Shown here piece by piece: positions 30,549 through 40,790 of a stretch of DNA of 52,500 nucleotides. Under the pieces are notes generated by a model. That model had not been told where the DNA came from and made no database searches. It worked only from the letters and a program-made list of their open reading frames with translations. Both the position numbers and the translations under genes were made by a program. Each line of letters begins with the position of its first letter. Within the stretch, counting starts at the first letter, position 1. The stretch spans positions 1 to 52,500 of the forward strand of contig WAEK01000018.1 of the NCBI GenBank assembly GCA_011634665.1, read 5' to 3'. Source of the DNA: Mortierella sp. BCC40632. Lineage: Eukaryota > Mortierellomycota > Mortierellomycetes > Mortierellales > Mortierellaceae.

Positions 30549-32126
30549 CCGAAACAACGAGAGAGAAGAGAGAAGATCGTTACTTCGTAATAGAGGTTGC
30601 CCCGATTGAACGAGGCCATGAACAGTCGCAGCTTTGGTGGGTCCGGCAACCCAAGGGTCTCTATGATATCACGCCTCACTCTAGAGTAAGATGGAGATAC
30701 TGGTAAATCATTCAGATATTTTACACTCGGACAGTCATCACAAAACCATGCTCTAAAAACTTCTCTATACCTTTCAGTTGCTGTTGCTGTTAATGCGAGG
30801 ATTGGAAGTCTTGGGAATGCAGCTCTAAAGTAGCCTAGCTTTGCGTAATCCTTTCTAAAGTCATGACCCCATTCACTGATGCAGTGTGCCTATTATGATC
30901 CACACAAAAATATCATAAACCATTCATTAGGGACAGGAAAGGTGTGATTAAAGTGGAAAAAGCTGAGCCTCACTTTTTGCAAAGAGTTACCTCGTCAATA
31001 ACCAATCTACTGAGTGCATTGCGACTGTGCAATGCTGCGACATGTTTTCGAAAATCGTCGGTCGCCAGTAGCTCTGGGGTGACTAGAAGAGTAAATCAAC
31101 ACCCAAATGTCAGCGGTTAAAATCCCTTGCAACTCTTCATAAATGTTAGTAGGCTGGCCCATGCGCTAGTTCCATCAATATGTGCTCACTCGCTTACCGT
31201 AGAGGAGTTTCGTTGTTGGCGTTTCAAGACCTAGATCTGTCAAGATCTTGACCCGTTCCTTTTTGCCAATAGTCGAATTAAGTGAGGCTGCTTTTATCCC
31301 AAGTCGTGTGAGAGCACTAGCTTGATCGTGAATAAGGGCGAGCAGTGGCGAAACAACAATGGTGACTCCTTTGCTCAGGACTGCAGGAAGCTGGTAACAG
31401 AGTGATTTTCCACCTCCAGTGGGCATAATAACCAGAACATCCTGCTCTATAATTTAGAAAAACTGGATTAGAGTTGAGATGTCTTTGTGGCCATGTAAAA
31501 ACTAGATCGCTGTCCAATATCAACGTAAAGTTACTCTCGGTCGGTGACCTGATTTTGGTGGCAAGATTTCTAACCTTCTAGTGCAGCTTGGACAATGCTA
31601 AGCTGATGGCCACGAAACTCATTCAAATGGAAGACTAATAAAGAAGAAGAAGAAGAAGAAGAAGAAGAAGAAGAAGAAGAAGAAGAAGAAGAAGAAGAAG
31701 AAGAAGAAGAAGAAGAAGAAGAAGAAGGAAAAGGAGGTACTCTTTGATGAAAACCCCAATGGAGAGACATGTGTCTTGCTTTTTTTTTTTTTTTTTTTTC
31801 CTCCTCAAAAAAGTCATCATTGGTACCTGAGCGAAGGCATTTGTAGCAGTCTGCGGTGGTTTTGACGCCATGGCGATCCTGCTCCCCCTTGCGAAATGAA
31901 TCCGAGTAACCAGAGTGGTTCCTGAAGGACAGCTGTGTCTGGACCTTGACCCGCTTCATCAGTTGTGCCAGCTTCCACTTTGTGCCTGGAGAGGGAGAGA
32001 AAAGGAGAAGAGAGAGAAAAGCAGGCCAACACTCTTCCAACACTGATCAAAATTACACTCCAGGGCTAATCCAGACCGAGAAACAGTCCTCTGGGCGAAA
32101 CACCCTTTGCACTGTCTTTCTGTCAT
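28321..32126 (-). CDS. RecQ-family ATP-dependent DNA helicase (942 aa, 10 exons)
   Basis: Exons (minus): 32126-32033, 31985-31827, 31634-31575, 31446-31198, 31082-30991, 30889-30771, 30680-30584, 30466-29941, 29835-29185, 29102-28321; phases close. Unwinds DNA 3'-5' in recombination and replication repair in the nucleus. Order: Cys-rich N-terminus (CKGCFAQR...CNFDQC), motif 0 ([10 protein letters not shown]), Walker [15 protein letters not shown], motif Ia ([14 protein letters not shown]), DEAH box [16 protein letters not shown] split by an intron between E and A, motif III ALTATAT, motif IV-V ([33 protein letters not shown]), motif [15 protein letters not shown], and the RecQ zinc-binding Cys set ([12 protein letters not shown]...CDIC). 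The ~280-residue C-terminus with [12 protein letters not shown] is unassigned; no HRDC domain seen. Intron 8 has a GC donor (AAG-GCAAGT). First exon is the least certain. Confidence 0.9.
31641..31727. repeat. (GAA)29 / (TTC)29 microsatellite in RecQ intron 2
   Basis: Twenty-nine uninterrupted GAA triplets on the plus strand, TTC on the RecQ sense strand, ending six bases from the 3' splice site at 31635. It therefore doubles as an extreme polypyrimidine tract. The open frames here (poly-Ser, poly-Leu) are translations of the repeat and not protein. The same intron also carries a 21-base T run (plus strand, 31779-31799). Confidence 0.93.
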
Positions 32127-32442
32127 GAGAGCCGCCACGCGCTCCTGAGCGCGACAATCGAGGATGCATTTGCTCCAGTCAAGGATGTTTAAAAAAAAAA
32201 AAAAAAAAAAAAGTGCGACTGAAAGTGTTGCTGGTCTAGGCTGAAGGTGCTGCCAAGGCTCGAGAGTTGAGAAGCAGACAACCCTGAATGAGATGAGCTG
32301 GGAAATGTGGCCGATCAGATAGATGGAGGACAAAAGAGAAGTCACCATTCAAGATCTACTCATACGTTCACCTTCTCTCTCACTCTCTCCTTCTCCCTCA
32401 TTCACCATCAACCACCCATCATCGCCTTGCTCCAACATAAGA
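32127..32442. promoter_or_regulatory. Divergent promoter region, RecQ and acidic-protein gene
   Basis: 316 bp separate the RecQ start (minus) from the ATG at 32443 (plus). Contains a 22-base A run near 32190 and, just before the right-hand gene, a CTCACTCTCTCC tract typical of fungal core promoters lacking TATA. Promoter role inferred from geometry. Confidence 0.5.
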
Positions 32443-33081
32443 ATGACGAAAACTGGGGCCCGGAAAAAGGAGCTGGTACCCATTGAAGAGGATACTCCAA
32501 TAAACAACGAAAAGGGAACGTCTGACCTTGAGATGCTTGTCGTTAGTAGTCTGCAAAAGCTGGTTAGTGCCATCTCTTGTCTTTTGCCTGATGGATCAAG
32601 CAAGAAGACACAATTCTAACGCGTTGGCTCCTTTGATTTTTAGGCTGCTCTCTTTGATAGCGACTCTCCCCCCAGCTGGGATGACGACGGCACGTATCAT
32701 AACTACACTGATTCAGATCTGGACGCTGGCGAAGACGATCTGGACTCTATCAGTAACGCTGACTCCGCCAATGAGGACGACATCGTCGGCTCGGCTGCAG
32801 AATATGGCGTAGGTCAAGATGAGCAAGGTGCTGATTCTGTCGAAGACGACGCCAGCATTGGCGAAGAGGTAGAATTGGAAACGGAAAGCTCAATAGACAG
32901 CAATTTCGACATCGCACCCACTCTGACTGAGGGAACTCCAATTGAGGTGAGTGTTTATGAGGCTCGACTGCCCTTTCTTTCTTTCTTTTTCTCTATTTCT
33001 ATAAACTAGCCTAGTTTGCCCTGCGTACCGCAGGGATCCCCCATTGCATCTCTAACTGATGTTGGAGGCATAGTAAGTTGA
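32443..33081 (+). CDS. Small acidic protein of unknown function (~156 aa)
   Basis: Unrecognised. Exons 32443-32562 and 32644-32946 are well supported (donor GTTAGT, acceptor TTTTTAG, donor GTGAGT; phase 0). A third exon 33034-33081 (acceptor CCGCAG) would add GSPIASLTDVGGIVS and a TGA; alternatives extend the gene further, so the 3' end is uncertain. The product starts MTKTGARKKELVP and is then dominated by Asp/Glu/Ser (SWDDDGTYHNYTDSDLDAGE, EDDASIGEEVELETE), with no hydrophobic span or Cys motif. A disordered acidic nuclear factor is a guess. Divergently placed with RecQ. Confidence 0.55.
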
Positions 33082-33365
33082 GCTATCTCCTGTGAATATG
33101 AACAGGTATGTTTGGTGGGACGGATTGTCCTTGTAAATGGCTCCAGTGTATGTCTCTCAGTGCACGGTCTTCAAACTGACATAATCATGAACTGTATGGA
33201 GAGAGAGAAAGAGAGGAGGAGAGAGAGAGCGCTTTTGAGCACACATTCCTCAGACTTAAGCTGTTCGTTACGTAGTAGCTCTGTTTTGCATAGCTGTGGC
33301 ACGCAGGACCAAGCACTTGTATTCAAACTCCTGCCCTTGCTGAATTGAACATTTCTCAAATTGAC
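33082..33365. other. Non-coding gap with GAGAGA tract
   Basis: Includes a GGAGAGAGAGAAAGAGAGG tract at 33199-33220. The open frame to 33348 could be a 3' extension of the acidic-protein gene but has no acidic character, so I leave it out. Confidence 0.35.
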
Positions 33366-33565
33366 CTCTTTTCTAAATGGTCCTTTTTTCTAAATGGTCC
33401 TTTTTTCAAATCCTACTTTTTCTCGAAATAGTCCTTTTTTCAAATCCTACTTTTCGAAATAGTCCTTTTTTCAAATCCTACTTTTTTTCGAAATAGTCCT
33501 TTTTTCAAATCCTACTTTTTTCGAATCCTACTTTTCGAAATAGTCCTTTTTTCTAATCCTACTAC
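33366..33565. repeat. Minisatellite of CCTTTTTTCAAATCCTACTTTT units
   Basis: About six imperfect copies of a ~32-bp unit built from TCGAAATAGTCC, TTTTTTCAAATCC and TACTTTTT, preceded by two copies of a TTTCTAAATGGTCC variant. It lies ~400 bp upstream of the XPG-Fanzor gene. No function evident. Confidence 0.8.
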
Positions 33566-33963
33566 TGCTACAATGCCTTCTGGCTCAAAACTGTTCTACA
33601 TCTCACCACCCACTCGAAAAACTCACATGGACAGATGTAAAAAAGCAAGGCCTACAGCTTTCTCATAGTAATCATGCCAAAAAAAACATGTCCACACTTC
33701 ACTAATAGAGAACTGGTCAAATTGGTGCCTTTTGGCTACATTGGTCTTGTCTAGCGCTGATTGGACGGCCCAAAATTAGTAGAACAATAGTTGGGAGGGG
33801 GGGTGGCGGAGCGTATTAGGACTCTCTTTGTGGTAGTAACATTTTCTCTCTCTCTCTTCCTCTCTCTCTCTCTTTCTCAACTCTCAACCTTCCTACCTTA
33901 TTTTTTTTTCTCGCCCTTCAAACCTCCTTTACACTCATACACACATCTCCGTCACGCTTAGCA
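33566..33963 (+). promoter_or_regulatory. Upstream region of the XPG-Fanzor gene
   Basis: No open frame. The last ~120 bp are a CT-rich tract (TTCTCTCTCTCTCTTCC, 33841-33880) leading to the ATG at 33964, similar to the tracts ahead of SEC62 and the acidic-protein gene. I found no terminal inverted repeat that pairs with the sequence downstream of 37758. Confidence 0.45.
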
Positions 33964-36900
33964 ATGGGGGTCGCCGGATTATGGAGACTCATCGATGGCT
34001 CTATCACGGCTCCTGAAGAAACAGTACCGGAAGGAACGAGGGTACTCGTCGATTTATTTGGAGCATATTTTTGGAGAATAAAAAAATTTACACCAAATGT
34101 CATCCCGAGAGACGAGCCGCGATCCTGGACAAGTTCCTCTCGGAGCGCCTTCCCAAGACCCATCTTACCGAGATCTTCGTGGATGGCTATCCAACAAAGA
34201 ACAAAGCAAAAACCCATGCCCAGAGGACAGCCGCTGTAAACAAAAAGGTTGAGAAAGCCCACAAGCTGGTTGACGAGGCAGAGAGAAGAGCCCAAATGGG
34301 CAAACCTCTTTCACGGACCAAGCATCAGATTTTTAATCGCCTCATCGATTCAGCGGTTTCCCTGACAGTCGAGGACAGAGATGAAATCACCAAACTACTT
34401 CAAAAAACTGGCTGGAACGCTCATCGGGCACCTGGTGAGGCTGACGTCGCTGTCAGACTCCGACACGATAGTTTAACACGGTCTGGACAATCCGTGTTGG
34501 TCGTGTCTGGCGACTCGGATTTATTGGCCCATCGCAGCATCGGGGTTGTCTTTCGTCCAACGGCTCGCTCGTTCAAGCGATACGATGTCGATGACTGTGC
34601 CAAGGCCCTCGGAGTATCCCGGGCACAGCTGACAGCTCTGGCGGCTGTTTCTCTTAACGACTACAGCGACAACGTTCCAGGATTAGGAACAAAGTCGAAC
34701 TTTGGCATAATTCGCGAGCTTACCCAAGGTAATTGTCTGCAGTCACTATCACGTTGACTTGCTTGTTCATAGTCTCTAATCAATTTCCTTCATAACAGCA
34801 AGCATTGGCGAGCTAGTTGATGCGTATGGTAGATCATCCAGGGTCAGCAAGAATACAAGCAGGCCTATCGATTATTCCCAAGCTCTGCTTGTATACGAGC
34901 ACGGTCAAGAGTTAATGTATGCCCCTGAAGAGGCCAAGATCGCCAATGGTCAGGCAGTCCTCAGGAACAGCCAAGTTTTCGACCTACAAAGCAGAGTCAA
35001 GGCCACAAAAGCCCTGCGCTTGAAAGCTGCTGGAAAGAGGTAGGATGGTGTTCCTCTATTTAATTGACTTGTTGCATGATTACAGTCCGATATTGACCTT
35101 TTTTTTTTTTTTTTTTTTTTTTAACCCCCACCCCCCTGCCAGATCTTCTGAGAATACCCAGACACGCCGAAGGAACAGGAACCAGGAGTACAATCGGTTT
35201 CGACCGATGGATGCTCCTGCATGCAGCAGTGCAACCATCCGCGTGGAAAGAGCCTTTACTGTATCAAGAGCGCCCGTGGCAAACCCGCTGCTATCGCAAA
35301 CTATGGACGTTGACCCAAAAAGCCTATTGCCATTATCAGCACCAAAACCTGGGCCACGATACACCATCCGCACACACGACCGAGAGAGCAAAAAGGAACA
35401 CGAGAGACCAACCATGCTCAAGCGCACTGAATGGAGGCCCATGAAGGAGCCAAGCCAAAGACCAAAGACGGACCCATGTACATTGGCACCAAAGAAGGCT
35501 AACAAGAAACGCAAGGCGATAGCCAAACCGACAAGGATCTCCAAGCACACACTGGTCAAACGGATGGCTCGGGAACACAGGATGTCCACACTAACCGTTG
35601 GTGCATTGAGTACAAATGTCAGACGCGTGGGATTACCCACAAATCTGCAGGAAGAGGTCATTTCGATCATCCGGGACTGCGTTGACGACGCAAACTCAGT
35701 GAAACGGGAGGCTCAACTGGCCCTCGCTCTCTTTATCCAGTCCAACGCAGAAAGTTTTGAGTCAGTAAAGGCGATCCTGTTCAAGGTTACATCAGTCGAG
35801 GCGACTGGTGAGGAGATAAATGGGATCACAGATGAGGATGAAGACGAAGGGAGCCCGAACCCAAGCTCAACACCCTTTCTTTTGGCATTACTTCGGTGCC
35901 TGTATTATCGGGAACAAACCCCGAATGCGCGAAACCCTAACAAAACTCTCATCGGAAAGATCCTTAGCTCATTTTACACGATCTTCACATTTACACCAAA
36001 TCGAAAAACCAGAAGCAAAGAAAAAAAGAACAAAGGCGAAACAGCGAACTGTATTTTTTCATCCGTCGCAACAGCAATGTCAGTAGAGTACCAACGGTAC
36101 TTCCAGAACCGCATACAAAACAAACCATCCCGATTGCCACTTTCACCAATTGCGAATGGGTTCATATCCATGAGCGAGCGAGAGCTTTTCTACGTTCTCT
36201 TCGAGAACAGTGAGGCTATGGATGCACACCTCGATGGTCTGATTCGAGAGCATTTTCCAGAGACCACGAACATGTCAATTGTCCCGACTTTGGACACGAT
36301 CCCTCCTGGATGGCTGATCAGTCAAATAATCTCACCAGTGGGATTAAACTCCCCCAGCTCCCCTCGTGGAGGGTTCATGAAGTCTACCACCATAACCACG
36401 AAGAATGAAATGGTAGCCATCCTGGATGGACTGGGAAACAGTCCAAGCAGCTCTACTCTCCAAGATCAGCGACAGCAGTCGACTGCCGCCAAGAAACTCA
36501 CAGATGGCTCAACGATGGAGGGTATTCAGTCCACGGACAAGCAGCATAGATTCAAGTATGCTCTCTATGGCTCTTTCCAAACCAACGGCGTCGAATTGAA
36601 CCTGAGAGCCATCAACCTTTGCATCCGACGAAGTAAACGTTTCTCCCTGGCCGATGAGCGGCACGTTCCCAGTGCCGATCAGCTGCATGACCCTGAAGAA
36701 GGCCACGATCAATTCCTAAAAGAGATCCGAAACGTCCTAGGTTCGAAAGAGCGCGTCGAAAGCATATTTGGCCATTCAGGGACAGGACCGGGCCCACCGA
36801 CACAGGTAGGCAAGGATGTGGATGTCCTTTGCCTGGATCCAGGCCAAACATGCACAATTGCAGCCTATGCCGTTCGAGGCGATCACCCAGGGGTTGGCCT

Positions 36901-37758
36901 TTCTCTTGTAGTCAAGAACAAGGCACTCTATCAACCGACCTTCAAGTTCCGCCAAGAACTCCAGCAGCGAAAAGGCAATGAAGATAACGGGGCTGGTTTG
37001 TCTATCGCTGACATCGAGTCAAGTATCCCATCACTTGACCAGGATCCAAAAGGAAGGATCAAAGCAGAGATGGAGCATTGCAAGGACCTCTGGAAGTTCT
37101 ACAATGGCCACAATGCAAAGTTCCTTCGTGCTCGATGGGATGCTAACAAGGCTCGAGAAGGCGAGTATGGGATTGTCACTGACAGGCTGCTGTCAATGTT
37201 GGGAGGTAGCATTGGCGCGCGTCGTGCCCCTGAGAAAAAAGCCTTGATAGTTGTCGGGCTTGGGTCGTTTGATAGTCCCAGAGGGCTTATGTCCCTTCAT
37301 GGATAATTCCTCAGTTACTTTATTGCCAAAGTAAGTATACAGTATGTTTCGCAGGTTCGGATAAAAAAAAACTTGACTTGACATACTTATCTTTTCTACA
37401 TTCCGACTTCTAGGCAAGATCGCTCGATTACCTGGTGGTCGGGATCAATGAGTTCTACACCTCGAAGCGATGCCCAAAATGCCAACGCAGTGGAAGGGAT
37501 CCGTTAGACTTTGTCTCGTCTGCATCGATTCGCAGGTTATTTTGCGAGTCCTGCAATACGCCATTCCACCGCGATGTTCTGGCAGCGGGCAATATGGCAG
37601 TGGCCGCAAGAGAGCATTTGCAGAACCAGCAACGACCTCGATATCTTTTGCCGGTACATGGAGACGGTTCGTACGGATGGCGATCATCTTTGGCAGAGTC
37701 TCCGAGGCAGATACAAGATACAGAGTCCATAGCTGGACCATCAACCAAGAGACAATAG
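33964..37758 (+). CDS. XPG/FEN1-type nuclease fused to Fanzor (TnpB-like) RuvC nuclease; two lesions
   Basis: Exons 33964-34728, 34799-35039, 35143-37330, 37414-37758 (GT-AG; phases 1, 0, 0 once a single base is allowed for in exon 1); product would be 1179 residues. N-terminal XPG/FEN1 nuclease: MGVAGLWRLIDG, D30 in VLVDLFG, D74 in FVDG, E159/D161 in PGEADVAVR, D184/D186 in VSGDSDLL, D223/D226 in NDYSDNVPGLG (H3TH). A basic linker (~335-480) and an unassigned helical middle follow. C-terminal Fanzor/TnpB part: D901 in LCLDPGQT, E1078 in GINEFYTSKRC, zinc ribbon C1085/C1088/C1109/C1112, D1119 in HRDVLAAGN. The known Fanzor signature (D, 125-275 residues, [TS][TS]xx, C4 finger, RD) is met with 179 residues. 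Lesions: an A7 run (34080-34086) one base short of frame, and TAA at 37304 (codon 1057) before the zinc ribbon. Either a recent pseudogene or an unusual expression signal. Confidence 0.85.
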
Positions 37759-38029
37759 TCTTATGCGTGTCAACAAACACGAGAATTAGTTTAGAGGTAA
37801 GTGCTACTGGCCTATTCCACGCCTATGGGCACACATCATGATCGGGTGCTCACACTAAATCATTATTTCCTTTCAATTCCTTCATTAGTTCCTTGTGGTC
37901 AGTGCATAAGGACACTCATTCGAACTTCCCGCCCCTTTTCTTCACACACAACCACCACCAGGCTTGCTCCATCACAAGGATACATCAACAAAAGACATTG
38001 GCCAGGGCATTCATAGCACAGATTCAGAC
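37759..38029. other. Short gap between XPG-Fanzor 3' end and aftiphilin-like start
   Basis: 271 bp without a gene. Contains TTGTGGTCAGTGCATAAGG and an intron-like GGTAAGTGC at 37797; an untranslated first exon of the next gene may lie here. Reading the aftiphilin-like frame further up gives an alternative ATG at 37964. Confidence 0.35.
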
Positions 38030-39798
38030 ATGGCCGAGGAACATTCACCACAGTCACCTACAGCAGACCCAATCGATTCCACCCCACAGGTGGATCAAGA
38101 TGATGATAATGATGATGGATTCGGTGACTTTGGAACAGCACCTGCAGTTCAGACCAGCAAAGACAGCAGCCAAGACAATAGCAAAGAGAGCAGTGACAAG
38201 GATATTAGCGTCGATGCTAACGAAAATGACTTTGGTGATTTTGGCGACTTTGGAGCGGCAACTGCACCTAGTGCAGGCTCGGCAGATACCTTTGAGCAAG
38301 GAGGAGCTAACGACGATGACTTTGGAGACTTTGGAGATTTTGGAGCCGCTCCAGCGGATGGAGCATCGTTCCCTGATGATGGCGGAGATGACTTTGGCGA
38401 CTTTGGTGATTTTTCGAACGCTAACTTTGGGGATGGATCTGGAGACTTTGGCGACTTTGAGGGTGCTTCATCCTCCGATGCCTTTGCTGGAGCCGATGCT
38501 CAGGACGAATTTGGAGCTGTTCCTACAGATAGCACCACCCAAACATCTGGAGCATCAGGCCCCGCACCCTCGGAACCTACACCATTGGCGCCACAAGAGC
38601 CTGCTGTTGAGGTAAAAGAGTGTTTATCGATGCCTTAGACACCCTGTGGTAATGCGGATCAATTACTGTCTAACATGCTTGAGCTGGCGCCTAACACTGG
38701 ATACTACTGATCTATCTGCACAAAAAAAAAAAAAAAAAAAAAAAAAGACGGCACCCGACTTTAATGCCGTGAACTCTCGCCAGGTCGAAACTTACGTCCT
38801 CCAGAAGCTCAGTGCCCTATACCCCCTTTCAGATGACTCCTCAAATGATAACCTCAATGGTGGTGATACCCAAGAGCCTGCCACAACGCTTTTGAACCCC
38901 GATCTTGATCAACTCCTCGACGTGGCCACTGTACTCTCGGATCAGGAACTCTGGACCTCGCTTTGTGAACATTCTTTCCAAGGAACGAACCAGTCCACTG
39001 GCAGCAATAATAGGACGGGGAGTACTGGCAATGACCTTCCCTCAGAAAACAGCAAAGACGGGCTTTCATCAGCGCCACAGTTCCAATGGAAGTACTCTAC
39101 TTTGAGGAGAGAGTACTATGCATCCTTAGGACTTGTCCTGACCAAAGAACAGGTAATCAGAGCTCCACCCGAGACAGATGGCGAAGAGTCACTCGTATGA
39201 GTTTATGAGCTCCTACTTTTCAAGACTAAGCTCTGTGTTGCCACGATCATTAGACAACCATGCCAGTGGCTTCTGCATCCAGCGCCGCCCAGTCGCCTTC
39301 ACGGGCAAGAGCCTCATCACCAGTGGCCATCGGAGGTTCGGATGCTGTTATCGAACGCAAACCACTGGATATTGATGTGACTCGAGCTTATTGTCAGTTC
39401 ACAAGAGGTAAAGTATTTCATTCCCCTATGTCAGCTCTAAAAACCTGTGTTTGTTCGCTTCTTCTACAAGCAAAAAAAAAAAAAAAAAAAAAAAAGCTGC
39501 GATATTACTCTGTAGCGCTTACCAAAAAGTAAACTATTGTACCAAAATAGAAAATCTGGGCGGGTATTCAGGAGATGAAATGAAGGAGATCATTGCAAGA
39601 CTGACCGAACTCACCAAACAGGCCTCAGACGAACTTACATACTGGCTGGACCAGCGCGAACAATTGATGATGGACTCGGAACGATACAACGAAATGATTG
39701 CCTCGCTCGTCGGTCGTGCTGCTCAGCTGAAGGATGCTGAATCCAAGCAGTCTACAAAATCAAAGAGAATCACGAGGTCTAGCTTCAACCTAAAGTAG
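38030..39798 (+). CDS. Aftiphilin-like clathrin-adaptor protein, DFGDFG repeats (462 aa)
   Basis: Exons 38030-38611, 38748-39152, 39254-39407, 39551-39798; phases close. Residues 1-194 are acidic with ~15 copies of F/W-type DFG(D/A)F motifs (GFGDFG, DDFGDFGDFG, GDFGDFEG), the sort of short motif bound by AP-2/GGA ear domains and typical of aftiphilin. Exon 2 holds FQWKYSTLRREYYASLGL, similar to the aftiphilin clathrin-binding box (W-x-S-...-LGL). A Pro/Ser-rich part and a C-terminal helical coil (MKEIIARLTELTKQASDEL) follow. Role inferred: cargo/clathrin coat accessory at the trans-Golgi or plasma membrane. The acceptor of intron 1 is preceded by 25 A's instead of pyrimidines, which is odd. 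ATG at 38030 chosen because it begins the acidic domain; 37964 is an alternative. Converges with ATM1. Confidence 0.7.
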
Positions 39799-40672
39799 AG
39801 AAGAAGAAAAAAAGTAGAGAGGAGATGGTTGATCTTGGTTTTCTTCATGATCAAGAAAATACCAGCCTTACTTTCTCTAAAATAACAGAGATTGGATCCA
39901 CCACATCGAAGGGACGCGTCAGATCAGCTGTGTCAACTGGATAATTTGCTTCTCCCTCGCCAAGTGTTTTTCTTTTTTTCTTTTCTTTTTTTTTTTTCCC
40001 CCTCTTGCCCACAATAAACTTTCTAGAACTCGCCAAAGATCTGATCCTTGTTTCGCTCTTTTTGCGTACCTTCCGTCCCCACTTTCCCCAACAAGAAAAA
40101 AGGTCCAAAGAAAGACCGATAGCAAGTCCACCTTCATCACCCTCGAGATAATTGACTCGACGCACCTGCCATCCCCGAGCCAAGACAGCCTCACTTTGTA
40201 TCTGTACTATTTTCGCCTCCCCCATCCATGCGCTGTTGGGTCTGACAGGCCAGGCATCTTTTCAGAGTACTTGGAGGCCACCACTCATGGGATCGGAAGG
40301 CAATTGGGTTGACTAACTTTCTTTTCCAAACATAATGTAGGCGACTAGCTGCTCTTGCATTGGTATGCGCCTTGTCCCTCATCACCGGCTCCAAGTCTCC
40401 ATATGACAGTATGGGTAGATTCTACGAGGATCTTAGTCGCAGAGAATGAGGGGGGCAACTTAAGCAGATCGGTCTTGCGGAAAGAAGATAGTTCGGCAAA
40501 GAGCAATGAACAAGATATTTTGCTATACGGAGGTAGAAAATAAAGAGAGTCATAACCACCACCACCACCCCTTGAAGTTTTGGATTCTAAGTTTTTCATT
40601 ATTCAGAAAATCAAACCAAGGGGGAAAAAAAGTACACTGCTAAAACTGAAAGAAAGAAAGAAAGAAAGAAAG

Positions 40673-40704
<32 letters not shown>

Positions 40705-40790
40705 GCGCAAATGAAATCAAGCCGAGTCTCCTACTGGATCTCTATCTTCAGTTCATCAACGCTGATCGAGAACGTCATAGGGGTGTTCAC
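39799..40790. other. Convergent 3' region between aftiphilin-like gene and ATM1
   Basis: About 1 kb with no convincing coding frame. Holds a T-rich tract (39970-39997), a CACCACCACCACC run at 40556-40568 and an (AAAG)n-A(n) microsatellite at 40648-40701. Presumably both genes' 3' untranslated regions. Confidence 0.4.
40648..40701. repeat. (AAAG)6 plus poly-A microsatellite
   Basis: GAAAGAAAGAAAGAAAG-type repeat running into about 30 A's, 90 bp beyond the ATM1 stop codon. Confidence 0.85.

Noticed and set aside
31570..32043. Poly-serine protein
   Set aside because: The Ser run is the (TTC)29 intron repeat; splicing at 31827/31634 removes it and restores RecQ motif 0.
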